Assembly: GCF_002234535.1 (NCBI RefSeq)
Contig: NZ_CP022521.1
Coordinates: forward strand, 3,720,001 to 3,784,000
Length of the DNA: 64,000 nt
From: Actinoalloteichus hoggarensis
GTDB lineage: Bacteria; Actinomycetota; Actinomycetes; Mycobacteriales; Pseudonocardiaceae
Direction of reading: 5' to 3'
Shown here: positions 16,648 to 24,827 of the stretch, piece by piece
Layout: every line of letters begins with the position of its first letter
Position numbering within the stretch: the first letter of the stretch is position 1
Position numbers and translations under genes: made by a program
Notes under the pieces: generated by a model
Database searches by the model: none
Seen by the model: only the letters and a program-made list of their open reading frames with translations
Told to the model about the DNA's origin: nothing

Positions 16648-19272
16648 TCACGAGTGGGCCGCGCACGTCGAGTCCTCGCGGGCCCCGCCGCCGACGGGCG
16701 ACACCCCCAGCTGCACACGGCCGACCCGGCCGTAGGTGGTGCCGCGCTGTCGAGCGGGGCGGCCGATGCGGTCGGCCAGCGCGCGAAGCTGCTCGACGGT
16801 GCGCGCGGAGCCGTGCTCCGAGCCCGCCATCCGGCTGATCGTCTCCTCCATGAGCGTGCCGCCGACGTCATTGGCGCCGCCGGTCAGCACCTCGGCCGAG
16901 CCAGACTCGCCGAGCTTCACCCAGGAGCACTGCACGTTGTCGATCCGGCCGTGCAGCAGCAGCCGTGCCATGGCGTGCACCGCGCGGTTGTCCCGCCGGG
17001 TCGGTCCGGGCCGGGCCAGGCCCGCCAGGTACAGCGGCGCGTTGCGGTGGACGAACGGCAGCGGCACGAACTCGGTGAAGCCGCTCACGCCGTTGGCCGC
17101 GGCGGTGTCCTGCACGCCTGCGAGGGTGCGCAGGTGACCCAGCCAGTGTTCCGGGGTGTCGACGTGGCCGTACATCATCGTCGACGAGGAGGGGATGCCG
17201 AGCCGGTGGGCGGTGCTGACCACCTCGATCCACTGTGCCGCGGGCAGCTTTCCCTTGGTCAACACCCAGCGGACGTCGTCGTCCAGGATCTCGGCGGCCG
17301 TGCCGGGGATGCTGCCCAGGCCCGCGTCACGCAGCTCGGTGAGGCATTCCTCGATGCTGATGCCCGCCTTGGCGGCGACGCTGACGATCTCCATCGGGCT
17401 GAAGGCGTGGACGTGCATCTCCGGGACGCGACCGCGCACGGCGCGCACCAGGTCGACGTAGCCGGTGACCGGCAGCCGGGGGTCGATGCCGCCCTGCATG
17501 CAGACCTCGGTGGCGCCCGCCCGCCAGGCCTCCTCGGCCCGGTCCGCCACCTCCGTCGGCGAGAGCCGGTAGGCGTCGGCGTCGCGCTCCCGTTGCGCGA
17601 AGGCACAGAATCGGCAGCCCACGTAACAGATGTTGGAGAAGTTGATGTTGCGGTTGACGACGTAGGTGACGTCGTCGCCGACGACGCTGCGTCGTAGATC
17701 GTCGGCGATGCCCGCGAGCGCGTCCAGCGCCGCGCCGTCGCAGGTCATCAGCGCCATGGCGGCGGTGGTGTTCGCCTCGTCGAGCAGGGCGGCCGGGTCG
17801 TCGGCGGCGATCCGGAGACCGTCGCGGACGTCGGTGTCCAGCCGTTCGGGGGCCGCCGTGCTCGGCAGCTGCTCCTTGAGGGACTCCCAGTCGCCGTACA
17901 CGGTGTCGAAGTCGCCTCGGCGATCCTCGGTGCGGCCGACGGTGTCGATGTCGACATGCAGGTCGGTGCGGCCGACGGACTCGACGCCGCCGTCGGGCTC
18001 CTGCCACGGACGTCCGGTGAGGACGGCGGCGGAGTCGGCGAGGCCGTCCGGAGCGGCCAGCGCCGCGACGTGGGCCGCCACCCTGGTGTCCAGCCACTGG
18101 GTGCCGTCGCCCGCCAGGCCCTGGCGCAGGTGTCGCGGATAGATGGTGAGTCGCTCGCGCAGGGCGAAGCCGTTCTCCGCGGTGATCTCGGCGAGCGCGT
18201 CGATCGCGGGCCACGGCCGTTCGGGGTTGACGTGGTCCGGAGTCACCGGGGACACGCCGCCCCAGTCGTCGATGCCCGCACGCAGCATCAGCCCGTGCTC
18301 GGCCCCGACGAGGTTCGGCGGTGCCTGCACGCTGACGCCCGAGGGCATCAGCAGCCGGGCCACCGCGATCGTCGCCGCGAGTTCATGCAGGTCCGCATCC
18401 GGCATCCCGCGCATCGCGGTGTCCGGCTTGGCACGGAAGTTCTGCACGATCACCTCTTGGAGGTGTCCGTACTGGCGGGCGGAGGCACGCAGCGCGAGCA
18501 GCGCCTCGGCCCGCTCCCGATGCGTCTCGCCGATGCCGATGAGGATGCCGCTGGTGAAGGGGATGCCGATGCGGCCGGCCTCGGCGAGCACCTTGAGCCG
18601 GACGGCGGGCTCCTTGTCCGGGCTGGCGTAGTGCGGCATGCCCTTCTGGCTCCACAGCCGCTCGGCGCTGGTCTCCAGCATCATGCCCATGCTGGGCGCG
18701 ACCGGCTTGAGCCTGGTCATCTCGGCCCAGCTCAACACGCCGGGGTTCAGGTGCGGCAGCAGTCCCGTCTCCTCCAGGACCGCGACGGCGCAGGAGCGCA
18801 GATAGTCCACCGTGGAGGAATAGCCGCGTGCCTCGAGCCATTCGGCGGCGGCGTCCCAGCGCAGTTCCGGGCGGTCGCCGAGGGTGAACAGAGCCTCTTT
18901 ACAACCCGCGGCGGCGCCCTGGCGCGCGATCTCCACGACCTCGTCGCGTTCCAGATAGGCCGACTCCACCTTGTGCGGCACGGTGGCGAACGTGCAGTAA
19001 TGGCATCGGTCGCGGCACAGCCGGGTCAGGGGGATGAAGACCTTGCGGCTGTAGGTGACCAGGCCCGCGCGTCCCTCCGCCGTCAGATGCGCGTCCCGAG
19101 CGCGACCCGCGACGGTGAGCAGTTCGTCGAGGTCGTCGCCGCGGGCGTGGAGCAGAACGGCGGCCTCGGTGGCGTCGAGCGTCACCCCGTCTCTGGCTCG
19201 GCGCAGTGCTCGCCGCAGCGCGGAGGCGGTCGGGGCTGGTTCTGCCGGGGACGGACCCAGTTCGATCGACAC
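16648..19272 (-). CDS. fbiC: FO synthase, CofG-CofH fusion (FbiC)
   Basis: An 874-residue two-domain radical SAM enzyme that joins tyrosine and 5-amino-6-ribitylaminouracil to make FO, the deazaflavin core of coenzyme F420. The N-terminal CofG half has the 4Fe-4S motif [10 protein letters not shown] (near residue 86); the C-terminal CofH half has [10 protein letters not shown] (near residue 552) followed by [20 protein letters not shown]. Fusion of the two halves is the actinobacterial arrangement and the length is normal. The start is GTG at 19272. It stands alone here; the other F420 genes are not in the window. F420 could serve oxidoreductases elsewhere in the genome. Confidence 0.97.
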   Translation of the reverse strand: MSIELGPSPAEPAPTASALRRALRRARDGVTLDATEAAVLLHARGDDLDELLTVAGRARDAHLTAEGRAGLVTYSRKVFIPLTRLCRDRCHYCTFATVPHKVESAYLERDEVVEIARQGAAAGCKEALFTLGDRPELRWDAAAEWLEARGYSSTVDYLRSCAVAVLEETGLLPHLNPGVLSWAEMTRLKPVAPSMGMMLETSAERLWSQKGMPHYASPDKEPAVRLKVLAEAGRIGIPFTSGILIGIGETHRERAEALLALRASARQYGHLQEVIVQNFRAKPDTAMRGMPDADLHELAATIAVARLLMPSGVSVQAPPNLVGAEHGLMLRAGIDDWGGVSPVTPDHVNPERPWPAIDALAEITAENGFALRERLTIYPRHLRQGLAGDGTQWLDTRVAAHVAALAAPDGLADSAAVLTGRPWQEPDGGVESVGRTDLHVDIDTVGRTEDRRGDFDTVYGDWESLKEQLPSTAAPERLDTDVRDGLRIAADDPAALLDEANTTAAMALMTCDGAALDALAGIADDLRRSVVGDDVTYVVNRNINFSNICYVGCRFCAFAQRERDADAYRLSPTEVADRAEEAWRAGATEVCMQGGIDPRLPVTGYVDLVRAVRGRVPEMHVHAFSPMEIVSVAAKAGISIEECLTELRDAGLGSIPGTAAEILDDDVRWVLTKGKLPAAQWIEVVSTAHRLGIPSSSTMMYGHVDTPEHWLGHLRTLAGVQDTAAANGVSGFTEFVPLPFVHRNAPLYLAGLARPGPTRRDNRAVHAMARLLLHGRIDNVQCSWVKLGESGSAEVLTGGANDVGGTLMEETISRMAGSEHGSARTVEQLRALADRIGRPARQRGTTYGRVGRVQLGVSPVGGGAREDSTCAAHS

Positions 19273-19830
19273 GAGCCGAGGCTAACAAGCACCCGACCGG
19301 GAAAGGCTTGTCGCCACGGGGAAATCTGGCCCCAGTCAGGTATATCACTGAATGGAATAGATCGAGACCCCGATGACAGAGGAATCGTCGCGGCCCCGGT
19401 TATCCACCGTGGACGTTTCTCGGATCTCCCGGTGCGCGGGAACGACCGCACGGGTCCGGCGGCGGCCTGCCTCCGCCGCCCGCCGCCCTCGCCGCCGCGG
19501 CCGGGTGACGTCGATCCCGCGGCGTTCGTCGCGCGATGCCGTGTGGACGTCCGTCCGCATCGGCCGGGCGACATCTGGACCGACGGCGGGGCAGCACCGC
19601 GGCAGGAACAGCGCGCCCGCCGCGCCGAGGGCAGGGGTGGAGCCTGCGGCCGGTCCGCCGGTCGGGCGGGGCACGCCGTGGCGGGCGAGGATGTCGGGTC
19701 CCCATGAGCCGCTCCGTGAGCGACCGACTCGACAGAGAGGCTCTCTTCGGCCAGGATCACGACGCGCCTGCCAGCCGCCGAGAGCGTCGCTCTCTTCTGT
19801 CATCGGCGCTCCGGGGTCCATCATGCAGGG
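19273..19830. other. Gene-free stretch between fbiC and a TetR gene
   Basis: These 558 bases separate two divergent genes. Only Arg/Pro-rich antisense-type frames are open. An AT-richer patch (19340-19375, GTATATCACTGAATGGAATAG) may hold promoter elements for fbiC. No repeats or RNA genes are apparent. Confidence 0.5.
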
Positions 19831-20535
19831 ATGGCAGCAGAACCAGCGCCGCCCCCGAGGCAGCGCGCCCGCGCCCAGGCGATCACCGACATCAAACGCA
19901 TCGCCCGAGAGCAGCTGATCCGCGAGGGAGCCGCGGGCCTGTCGCTGCGGGCGGTGGCGCGGGAGCTGGGCATCGTCTCCTCGGCGGTCTACCGGTACGT
20001 GCCCAGCCGCGGCGAGTTGTTGACGATGCTCATCGAGGACGCCTACAACGCCCTCGGTGAGGCGGCCGAGACGGCCGACACGCGCCACGACCGCACCGAT
20101 CGACACGGTCGCTGGATGAGCGTCGGCCGCGCCGTACGCGACTGGGCGGTACACCGTCCCGCCGAGTACGCGCTGCTCTACGGCAGCCCGATGCCCGGCT
20201 GTCGGGCCCAGGCCGAGCGCACCGGCGCGCCGGGAAGCCGTGTCTCCCTGCTGCTGCTCGACGTGCTGGCGGGCGCGCCCGCCCCCGCCGGCGGGTCGCC
20301 GAGGCCGCCGCTGCCCGCCGCGCTGCGCGCCGACCTCCGGGCACTGCGTTCCGAGATCGGCGTCGAGATCGACGAGGAGCTCATGGCCCGAGGCGTCCTC
20401 GCGTGGACGGCGTTGTTCGGGCTGGTCAGCTTCGAGGTGTACGGGCAGTACGTCGGGAGCATCTCCGACTACGCGGCCCATTTCGACTTCCAACTCGCCC
20501 GGCTGGCCGACTCGCTCGGGCTGGTCGCCGACTGA
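19831..20535 (+). CDS. TetR family regulator (WHG-type C-terminal domain)
   Basis: A 234-residue regulator with the helix-turn-helix at residues 15-65 (AREQLIREGAAGLSLRAVAR, ELGIVSSAVYRYVPSRGELL) and a helical domain containing WAVHRPAEYALLYGSPMPG and AWTALFGLVSFEVYGQYVG, the hallmark of the WHG subgroup. The start is the ATG at 19831. No obvious divergent target gene lies beside it apart from fbiC, 558 bp away, and no dyad was recognised upstream. Confidence 0.9.
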   Translation: MAAEPAPPPRQRARAQAITDIKRIAREQLIREGAAGLSLRAVARELGIVSSAVYRYVPSRGELLTMLIEDAYNALGEAAETADTRHDRTDRHGRWMSVGRAVRDWAVHRPAEYALLYGSPMPGCRAQAERTGAPGSRVSLLLLDVLAGAPAPAGGSPRPPLPAALRADLRALRSEIGVEIDEELMARGVLAWTALFGLVSFEVYGQYVGSISDYAAHFDFQLARLADSLGLVAD

Positions 20536-20718
20536 CCGGCTCTCGCGGTCTCCACGGCCGCGAGCGGTTCGCAGGCAGCGGTGACCGGCACCGTCGACGA
20601 CGGAGGCCCGGCGGGAGGACCGCGGCGAGGAGCGGCGGCGACGAGGGGACCACGACGTCCCGACCCGCGGCCGGCGCGGCCGGGCCCCCGAGGGCAGGCT
20701 GCCGTACGCTGCCCGGCC

Positions 20719-21009
20719 ATGCCCTCGTTCCGCGTCACGATGACCATCGGCCTGATGCGGCCCGGTGTCGCGCCAGAGCGCGTCGTGCCGACCGCCGCGG
20801 CGGCGGCAGGCGAGCTCGCCACCGTCGAGGCCTCGGGGGTGGACGTCGTCGCGGGCCAGGCGCGGGTCACGATCCGCTTCACGGCCGGGGACGCACACAT
20901 CGCCCGACGGATCGGCGCCCACGTCGTCTCCGCGACCTCGGCGCTGGCCGAGACCCGATCCTCGACGCTCATGTACCGGACCCGGGGCCGGTGGAGCCCG
21001 CTCGGTTGA
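20719..21009 (+). CDS. Small conserved-type protein of unknown function
   Basis: A 96-residue protein, MPSFRVTMTIGLMRPGVAPE followed by VVPTAAAAAGELATVEASGV, then FTAGDAHIARRIGAHVVSATSALAETRSS. Alternating beta-strands and helices with strong GC3 bias suggest a real small alpha/beta protein; there is no signal peptide or membrane segment. I do not recognise the family. It follows the TetR gene by 183 nt on the same strand. Confidence 0.6.
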   Translation: MPSFRVTMTIGLMRPGVAPERVVPTAAAAAGELATVEASGVDVVAGQARVTIRFTAGDAHIARRIGAHVVSATSALAETRSSTLMYRTRGRWSPLG

Positions 21010-21385
21010 CGACGCCCGCCGACCCGGCCGGGCAGGGCGCCCGCCGGGTGCCCACTCCGCGAGACGACCGCATGCATCCGGCGATCACGACGGCGCCACA
21101 CCGCTCCTCGGATGACGCCGCGCCGGCGACGCGGAACGAGGAGACCCCCGGACACGCCGGCGCCGGCCGCTCCCGGCAGCGATGATCCGCGCGCAGTCCT
21201 GCCGACCACCTCGTCCCACCGACCTCCACGTGAGACGACCTGCCTCCCGGCGGCAACCCGGCGAGCTGGAGAACCAGCGCCCCAGAGGTCGCGTTCGGCC
21301 GCGGCGGCGGGCCGAGCCGCCCCGAGCGCGTGTCCACATCGGACCGTGAATCGGCCTGCGGTGCACCGTGCGGAAGAATCGCCGC

Positions 21386-21610
21386 ATGGCCAGCACGATC
21401 GAGTTCCCGACGCGGGGGACGCCGATGATCGATCGGCGACTCCGCGACGCGACGCGGCCTGCCGTCGCGCTCTCCGACACCACGATCCTCGATGATCTCG
21501 CGCCGCGTCCTCGGCGGGAAGCCGACGGCGAGGCCGCCCCGGGACGTCGGAGAAGGAACGACGATCGCCGGATCACGGCTGCGGACGCCCCCGGCGAGGC
21601 AGGCCGGTGA
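21386..21610 (+). CDS. Possible small basic protein
   Basis: A 74-residue frame from the ATG at 21386 (GGAAGAAT upstream), beginning MASTIEFPTRGTPMIDRRLR. It is rich in Arg and Asp, without recognised domains. The only real support is the 4-nt GTGA overlap with the membrane protein gene that follows and the plausible ribosome site. It could be spurious. Confidence 0.3.
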   Translation: MASTIEFPTRGTPMIDRRLRDATRPAVALSDTTILDDLAPRPRREADGEAAPGRRRRNDDRRITAADAPGEAGR

Positions 21611-22056
21611 CCGCGCACGGCGGGGGGACCGCGGCGCGCCGTCCCTGGCACCTGTGGCTGGTCGCGATCGCGATGTTCGCCCTCTACATCGGCGGGGCTC
21701 GCGACTATCTCCTGATCCTCGTGGGCGACACCGAGTACATCCACGGGCAGTTCGGACCGGGCGGCCTGGCGTACTTCACCGACTATCCGCAGGCGCTGCG
21801 CGTCGTCTGGACGGTCACCATCCTCGGCGGTCTGATCGCGCCGCTGCTGCTCATGGCACGAAGTCGACTGTCGTTCCCGACCGCCGCGATCGCGACGGCG
21901 GCCCAGTTCGCCCTTCTCGTGGCGACCTTCGTCGCCTTGGACCGATGGTCGATGCTGGGCGCGGCGACCGCGTGGTTCGACATCGGGGTCGGCGTGGTCA
22001 CGATGCTGTTCACCTGGTACTGCTGGACGCTGCGGCGCCGGGGAGTCCTGGCCTGA
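21607..22056 (+). CDS. Four-helix membrane protein, unknown function
   Basis: A 149-residue protein with four clear hydrophobic segments (near residues 15-33, 60-82, 88-108 and 118-140), including VVWTVTILGGLIAPLLLMAR and FDIGVGVVTMLFTWYCW. The GTG start overlaps the preceding small frame by 4 nt. It is convergent with the FAD monooxygenase gene. The family is not recognised; it resembles small DoxX-like or sugar-transport-like membrane proteins only in topology. Confidence 0.6.
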   Translation: MTAHGGGTAARRPWHLWLVAIAMFALYIGGARDYLLILVGDTEYIHGQFGPGGLAYFTDYPQALRVVWTVTILGGLIAPLLLMARSRLSFPTAAIATAAQFALLVATFVALDRWSMLGAATAWFDIGVGVVTMLFTWYCWTLRRRGVLA

Positions 22057-22226
22057 GCCGACTCGGCCGCCTGCCGCAGGCGGACCGCGGACCGGCGCGG
22101 AGACTCGGCTCGTCGGGGAACGGCGGGCTCCCGCTCCACCCGGCACCGCCGGGCCTCGGCGAGACGCGGTCTCCGTCTCCGGCGCGGCGGGTGGTCCCGA
22201 CCGGCCGAGGCGTCCGGCGGGGCGGG

Positions 22227-23429
22227 TCAGCGCGCGGCGGCCGAGGAGAAGTCGTCCAGCGTGTGGCTGCCGCTGCCCTGCAAGGAGAAGAGGGCGCGTG
22301 TCGCGGATCTCGGGAGCCGGGTGAGGAGCTTCATCAGGTGCGGAGTGGTTCGGGCGGCGAGGCGGCTCCGGGGCACGAGTCGGGCGAGCGCACTCGGCCC
22401 GACCTTGCGACTCTGGGCGACCGGCTGCCGCATGACGGTCTCCGTCCGCTCATACGCCGCGCGATGGTCGCCGCCCGCACCCGTGAGCTCGTCGGCGAGC
22501 ACATACGCGCCCAGGACGGCGAGCGCCGTTCCGCCGCCGACCGCGGGCCCCGGCGAATAGGCGGCATCGCCCACGAGGGTGATCCGCCCGTGTGACCAGG
22601 TCTCCATGCGTAGTTGGGAGATGGTGTCGAAGTAGAAGTCGTCGGATTCTTCCGCGGCGTCGATCGCGAACGGCAGCAGGTGTTCGATGTCGCCGAACGC
22701 GTCGTGCACCAGGTTCAGCCGCTGTCGGCGGTCTCGTAGGTCGACGGCGGCGACGGTGCCCGGCCGGAAGAGCAGAAGCGCCCGCGCGCGGCGACCGTCT
22801 TCCACCGCATAGGCGAAGGCGGTCCGGTCGACGTCGGCGTAGCCGAGGACCTCCCGATCCAGCGCGAGCGTGTTCGCATGGCTGAAGACCGACAGACAGG
22901 CGCCCAGGTCGTGCCGGAACCGCTCCTCGGGACCGAAGACGAGCCGCCGGACGCGGGAGTGAAGGCCGTCGGCGCCGATCACCAGGTCGAACGTGCGGGG
23001 AGCGGAGTTCTGGAACTCGACGGCGACGCCCCCGCCCTCGTCACCGACGGCCGTCACGGTGTCGTCGAAGAGATACTCCGCATGCGGCGCGGCCGCGTCG
23101 TACAGGATCGACACGAGGTCATCGCGCTGGATCTCCACATGCCGGTCCGAGATCGTGGCGCTCAGCCGCGGCATCCGAACGGGTGCTCCCCGTCGTCGAT
23201 GGAACACCAGGCCGTCGCGCCGCACTCTGGCGTCCTGGACGGCGGGCAGCAGCCCCATCCGCTCGATGACCTCGATCGCGACGCCCGCGAGGTCGACGGC
23301 GTGGCCGCCGGTCCGCCGAAGATCGGGGGCCTTCTCGACCACCGTCGGCACGAAGCCGCCGCGCGACAGCCAGTACGCCGCCACCGATCCAGCGATGCCC
23401 GCACCCGAGATGAGTACCGTCCGTGTCAT
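22227..23429 (-). CDS. FAD-dependent monooxygenase (PHBH/TetX-like)
   Basis: A 400-residue group A flavoprotein monooxygenase. It has the Rossmann GxGxxG (VLISGAGIAGSVAAYWLSR), the DG motif (VIGADGLHSRVRRLVFGPE) near residue 150 and the GD motif (ITLVGDAAYSPGPAVGGGTA) near residue 285, and it ends in helices. It should use NAD(P)H and oxygen to hydroxylate a small aromatic or drug-like substrate in the cytosol. The divergent TetR gene and the long inverted repeat between them suggest an inducible detoxifying or tailoring enzyme. Confidence 0.92.
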   Translation of the reverse strand: MTRTVLISGAGIAGSVAAYWLSRGGFVPTVVEKAPDLRRTGGHAVDLAGVAIEVIERMGLLPAVQDARVRRDGLVFHRRRGAPVRMPRLSATISDRHVEIQRDDLVSILYDAAAPHAEYLFDDTVTAVGDEGGGVAVEFQNSAPRTFDLVIGADGLHSRVRRLVFGPEERFRHDLGACLSVFSHANTLALDREVLGYADVDRTAFAYAVEDGRRARALLLFRPGTVAAVDLRDRRQRLNLVHDAFGDIEHLLPFAIDAAEESDDFYFDTISQLRMETWSHGRITLVGDAAYSPGPAVGGGTALAVLGAYVLADELTGAGGDHRAAYERTETVMRQPVAQSRKVGPSALARLVPRSRLAARTTPHLMKLLTRLPRSATRALFSLQGSGSHTLDDFSSAAAR

Positions 23430-23526
23430 GTCACCAGTTTACCTGTCGGCCGGCAAGGCAATATGGCGGTCGGCCGGACGCCCCGGCCGCGGTGTCCCTC
23501 GCGGGAGCCGCGTACCGATAGGTTGC

Positions 23527-23560
23527 CTGTCGACCGGCCGGTCCCAGGGCCGGTCGACAG
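23527..23560. promoter_or_regulatory. Long inverted repeat, probable TetR operator
   Basis: Perfect 13-bp arms CTGTCGACCGGCC/GGCCGGTCGACAG separated by 8 nt lie 29 nt before the TetR start. Related half-sites (CCTGTCGGCCGG, GGTCGGCCGG) occur nearer the monooxygenase start at 23446-23475, consistent with control of both promoters. Confidence 0.75.
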
Positions 23561-23589
23561 ATCCCGGACACGAGCGTCAAGAGGGTGAT

Positions 23590-24150
23590 ATGTCGGACAG
23601 GACTTCCGCGACCGGGCGTGACGGGCGCACGACCGATACTCGACAGCGTGTCGTGGCGACCGCGTTGCGGCTGTTCGTGACGAAGGGCTTCTCCGCGACC
23701 AGCCTCAAGGACATCGCCGACGAACTGGGCATCACCAAGGCGGCCCTGTACTACCACTTCCCGGCGAAGGCGGATCTCGCCCGCAGCATCTTCCAACCGT
23801 TCATCGACGACGTCGACGACCTGCTGGACCGGCTCGACGGCCGTGGGGAGTCGCCACGAGAGATCCTGTCCGCGTACATCGACGTCCTCCTGCCCCACCG
23901 CGCGGCCCTCGCCGCGATGCTCCGCGACCCGGGTGCCGCCGCCGACCTGGATCTCACCGACGTGAGCGGCCGCTGGCTGGCCCGCCTGGGCGCGCTGCTC
24001 GAGACCGACGACGCGACACCGGAGGCGCGGATGCGGACGACGGTCGCGATCGGAGGCGCCACCCGCGCGCTCATGCTCCCGGAGGTGGAAGACCCCTCGG
24101 CCCGGGACGCCGCGGTCCGTGCCGCCGTCGCGGCGCTGGAGTCACGCTGA
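23590..24150 (+). CDS. TetR family regulator
   Basis: A 186-residue repressor with the helix-turn-helix at residues 20-65 (RVVATALRLFVTKGFSATSL, KDIADELGITKAALYYHFPA) and a compact helical ligand domain ending in AVAALESR. GAGGGTGAT precedes the ATG at 23590. It is divergent from the FAD monooxygenase and separated from it by the palindrome-bearing 160-bp region, the standard layout of a ligand-induced repressor and its target. Confidence 0.92.
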   Translation: MSDRTSATGRDGRTTDTRQRVVATALRLFVTKGFSATSLKDIADELGITKAALYYHFPAKADLARSIFQPFIDDVDDLLDRLDGRGESPREILSAYIDVLLPHRAALAAMLRDPGAAADLDLTDVSGRWLARLGALLETDDATPEARMRTTVAIGGATRALMLPEVEDPSARDAAVRAAVAALESR

Positions 24151-24321
24151 CCATCGGTCATCCGGACGATCGGGTCATGCGAACGACGCGACGGCCGGCA
24201 GGGGCGAGGCGACGAGCCGCCCCTGCCGAACCAGCCCGGCGGGCCGACGGGCGGTCATGACCCGCTCGGCCTCGCGGTCCGATGCCACGACGTAGGCGGC
24301 CTCCCGACGGGTATCGCGCTG

Positions 24322-24505
24322 GTTGTGATTCACATCGAACCGGAGGGCCGATGCCACCCTGGCCGCCGCGCTCCGAGCGCAGCTTGATGCAGAGGTTGCG
24401 ATCCTCATCGGCCCCGGAGGGCCGATGCCACCGGCGATGTCCGCGATAGCCGGAGCCAGAGTGCTCGTGTTGCGATCCTCATCGGCCCCGGAGGGCCGAT
24501 GCCAC
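24322..24505 (-). CRISPR. CRISPR array 2 (2 good repeats, 1 degenerate)
   Basis: Two perfect 37-nt repeats (24395-24431 and 24469-24505), identical to those of array 1, are preceded by a decayed 36-nt copy at 24322-24357. The two spacers are 37 nt each and differ from those of array 1. As in array 1, the degenerate repeat is leftmost and a conserved flank lies to the right, so the leader is at the right and transcription should run on the minus strand. No cas genes are adjacent; the next gene is a rhamnosidase. Confidence 0.9.
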
Positions 24506-24611
24506 CCTGACTCAGCAGGGGTGTCGCCGTCGGCGACACCGTGAGGTCACCGGGCCGTGACCGACACGCCCGCAGTTCGCTTCGGGAAGGTCAGGCGTGT
24601 CGTCCGACGCC
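24506..24611 (-). promoter_or_regulatory. CRISPR leader of array 2
   Basis: It starts CCTGACTCAGCAGGGGTGTC immediately after the last repeat, one mismatch from the array 1 flank, and carries the second block with CGACACGCC/GGCGTGTCG at the same 51-nt offset. Here it also contains the hairpin GGTGTCGCC/GGCGACACC (24519-24539), which is imperfect in array 1. Confidence 0.75.
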
Positions 24612-24827
24612 TCCCCTCCCGAACCACGGGGAGACGACCTCGCCGCCCGTCGGGATCCCGCATCGCCGTACTCACGCTCCACTCCGAGCGGCCGCCCGAG
24701 TGGAATCCCCTTCGCGCGCGACGGGTGGTCCCCGCCGCACCGGGACCCGCCGAGTCCACCGAGGACGGCGTATCGGAGCAGACGGTCGGGCCGCCCGCTC
24801 CGACCCGCGGCACTCACGCGCGGCCGA

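Noticed and set aside
22993-23589. Upstream extension of the TetR gene at 23590
   Set aside because: The frame runs antisense through the monooxygenase gene; the ATG at 23590 has a ribosome site and starts at the normal TetR N-terminus.
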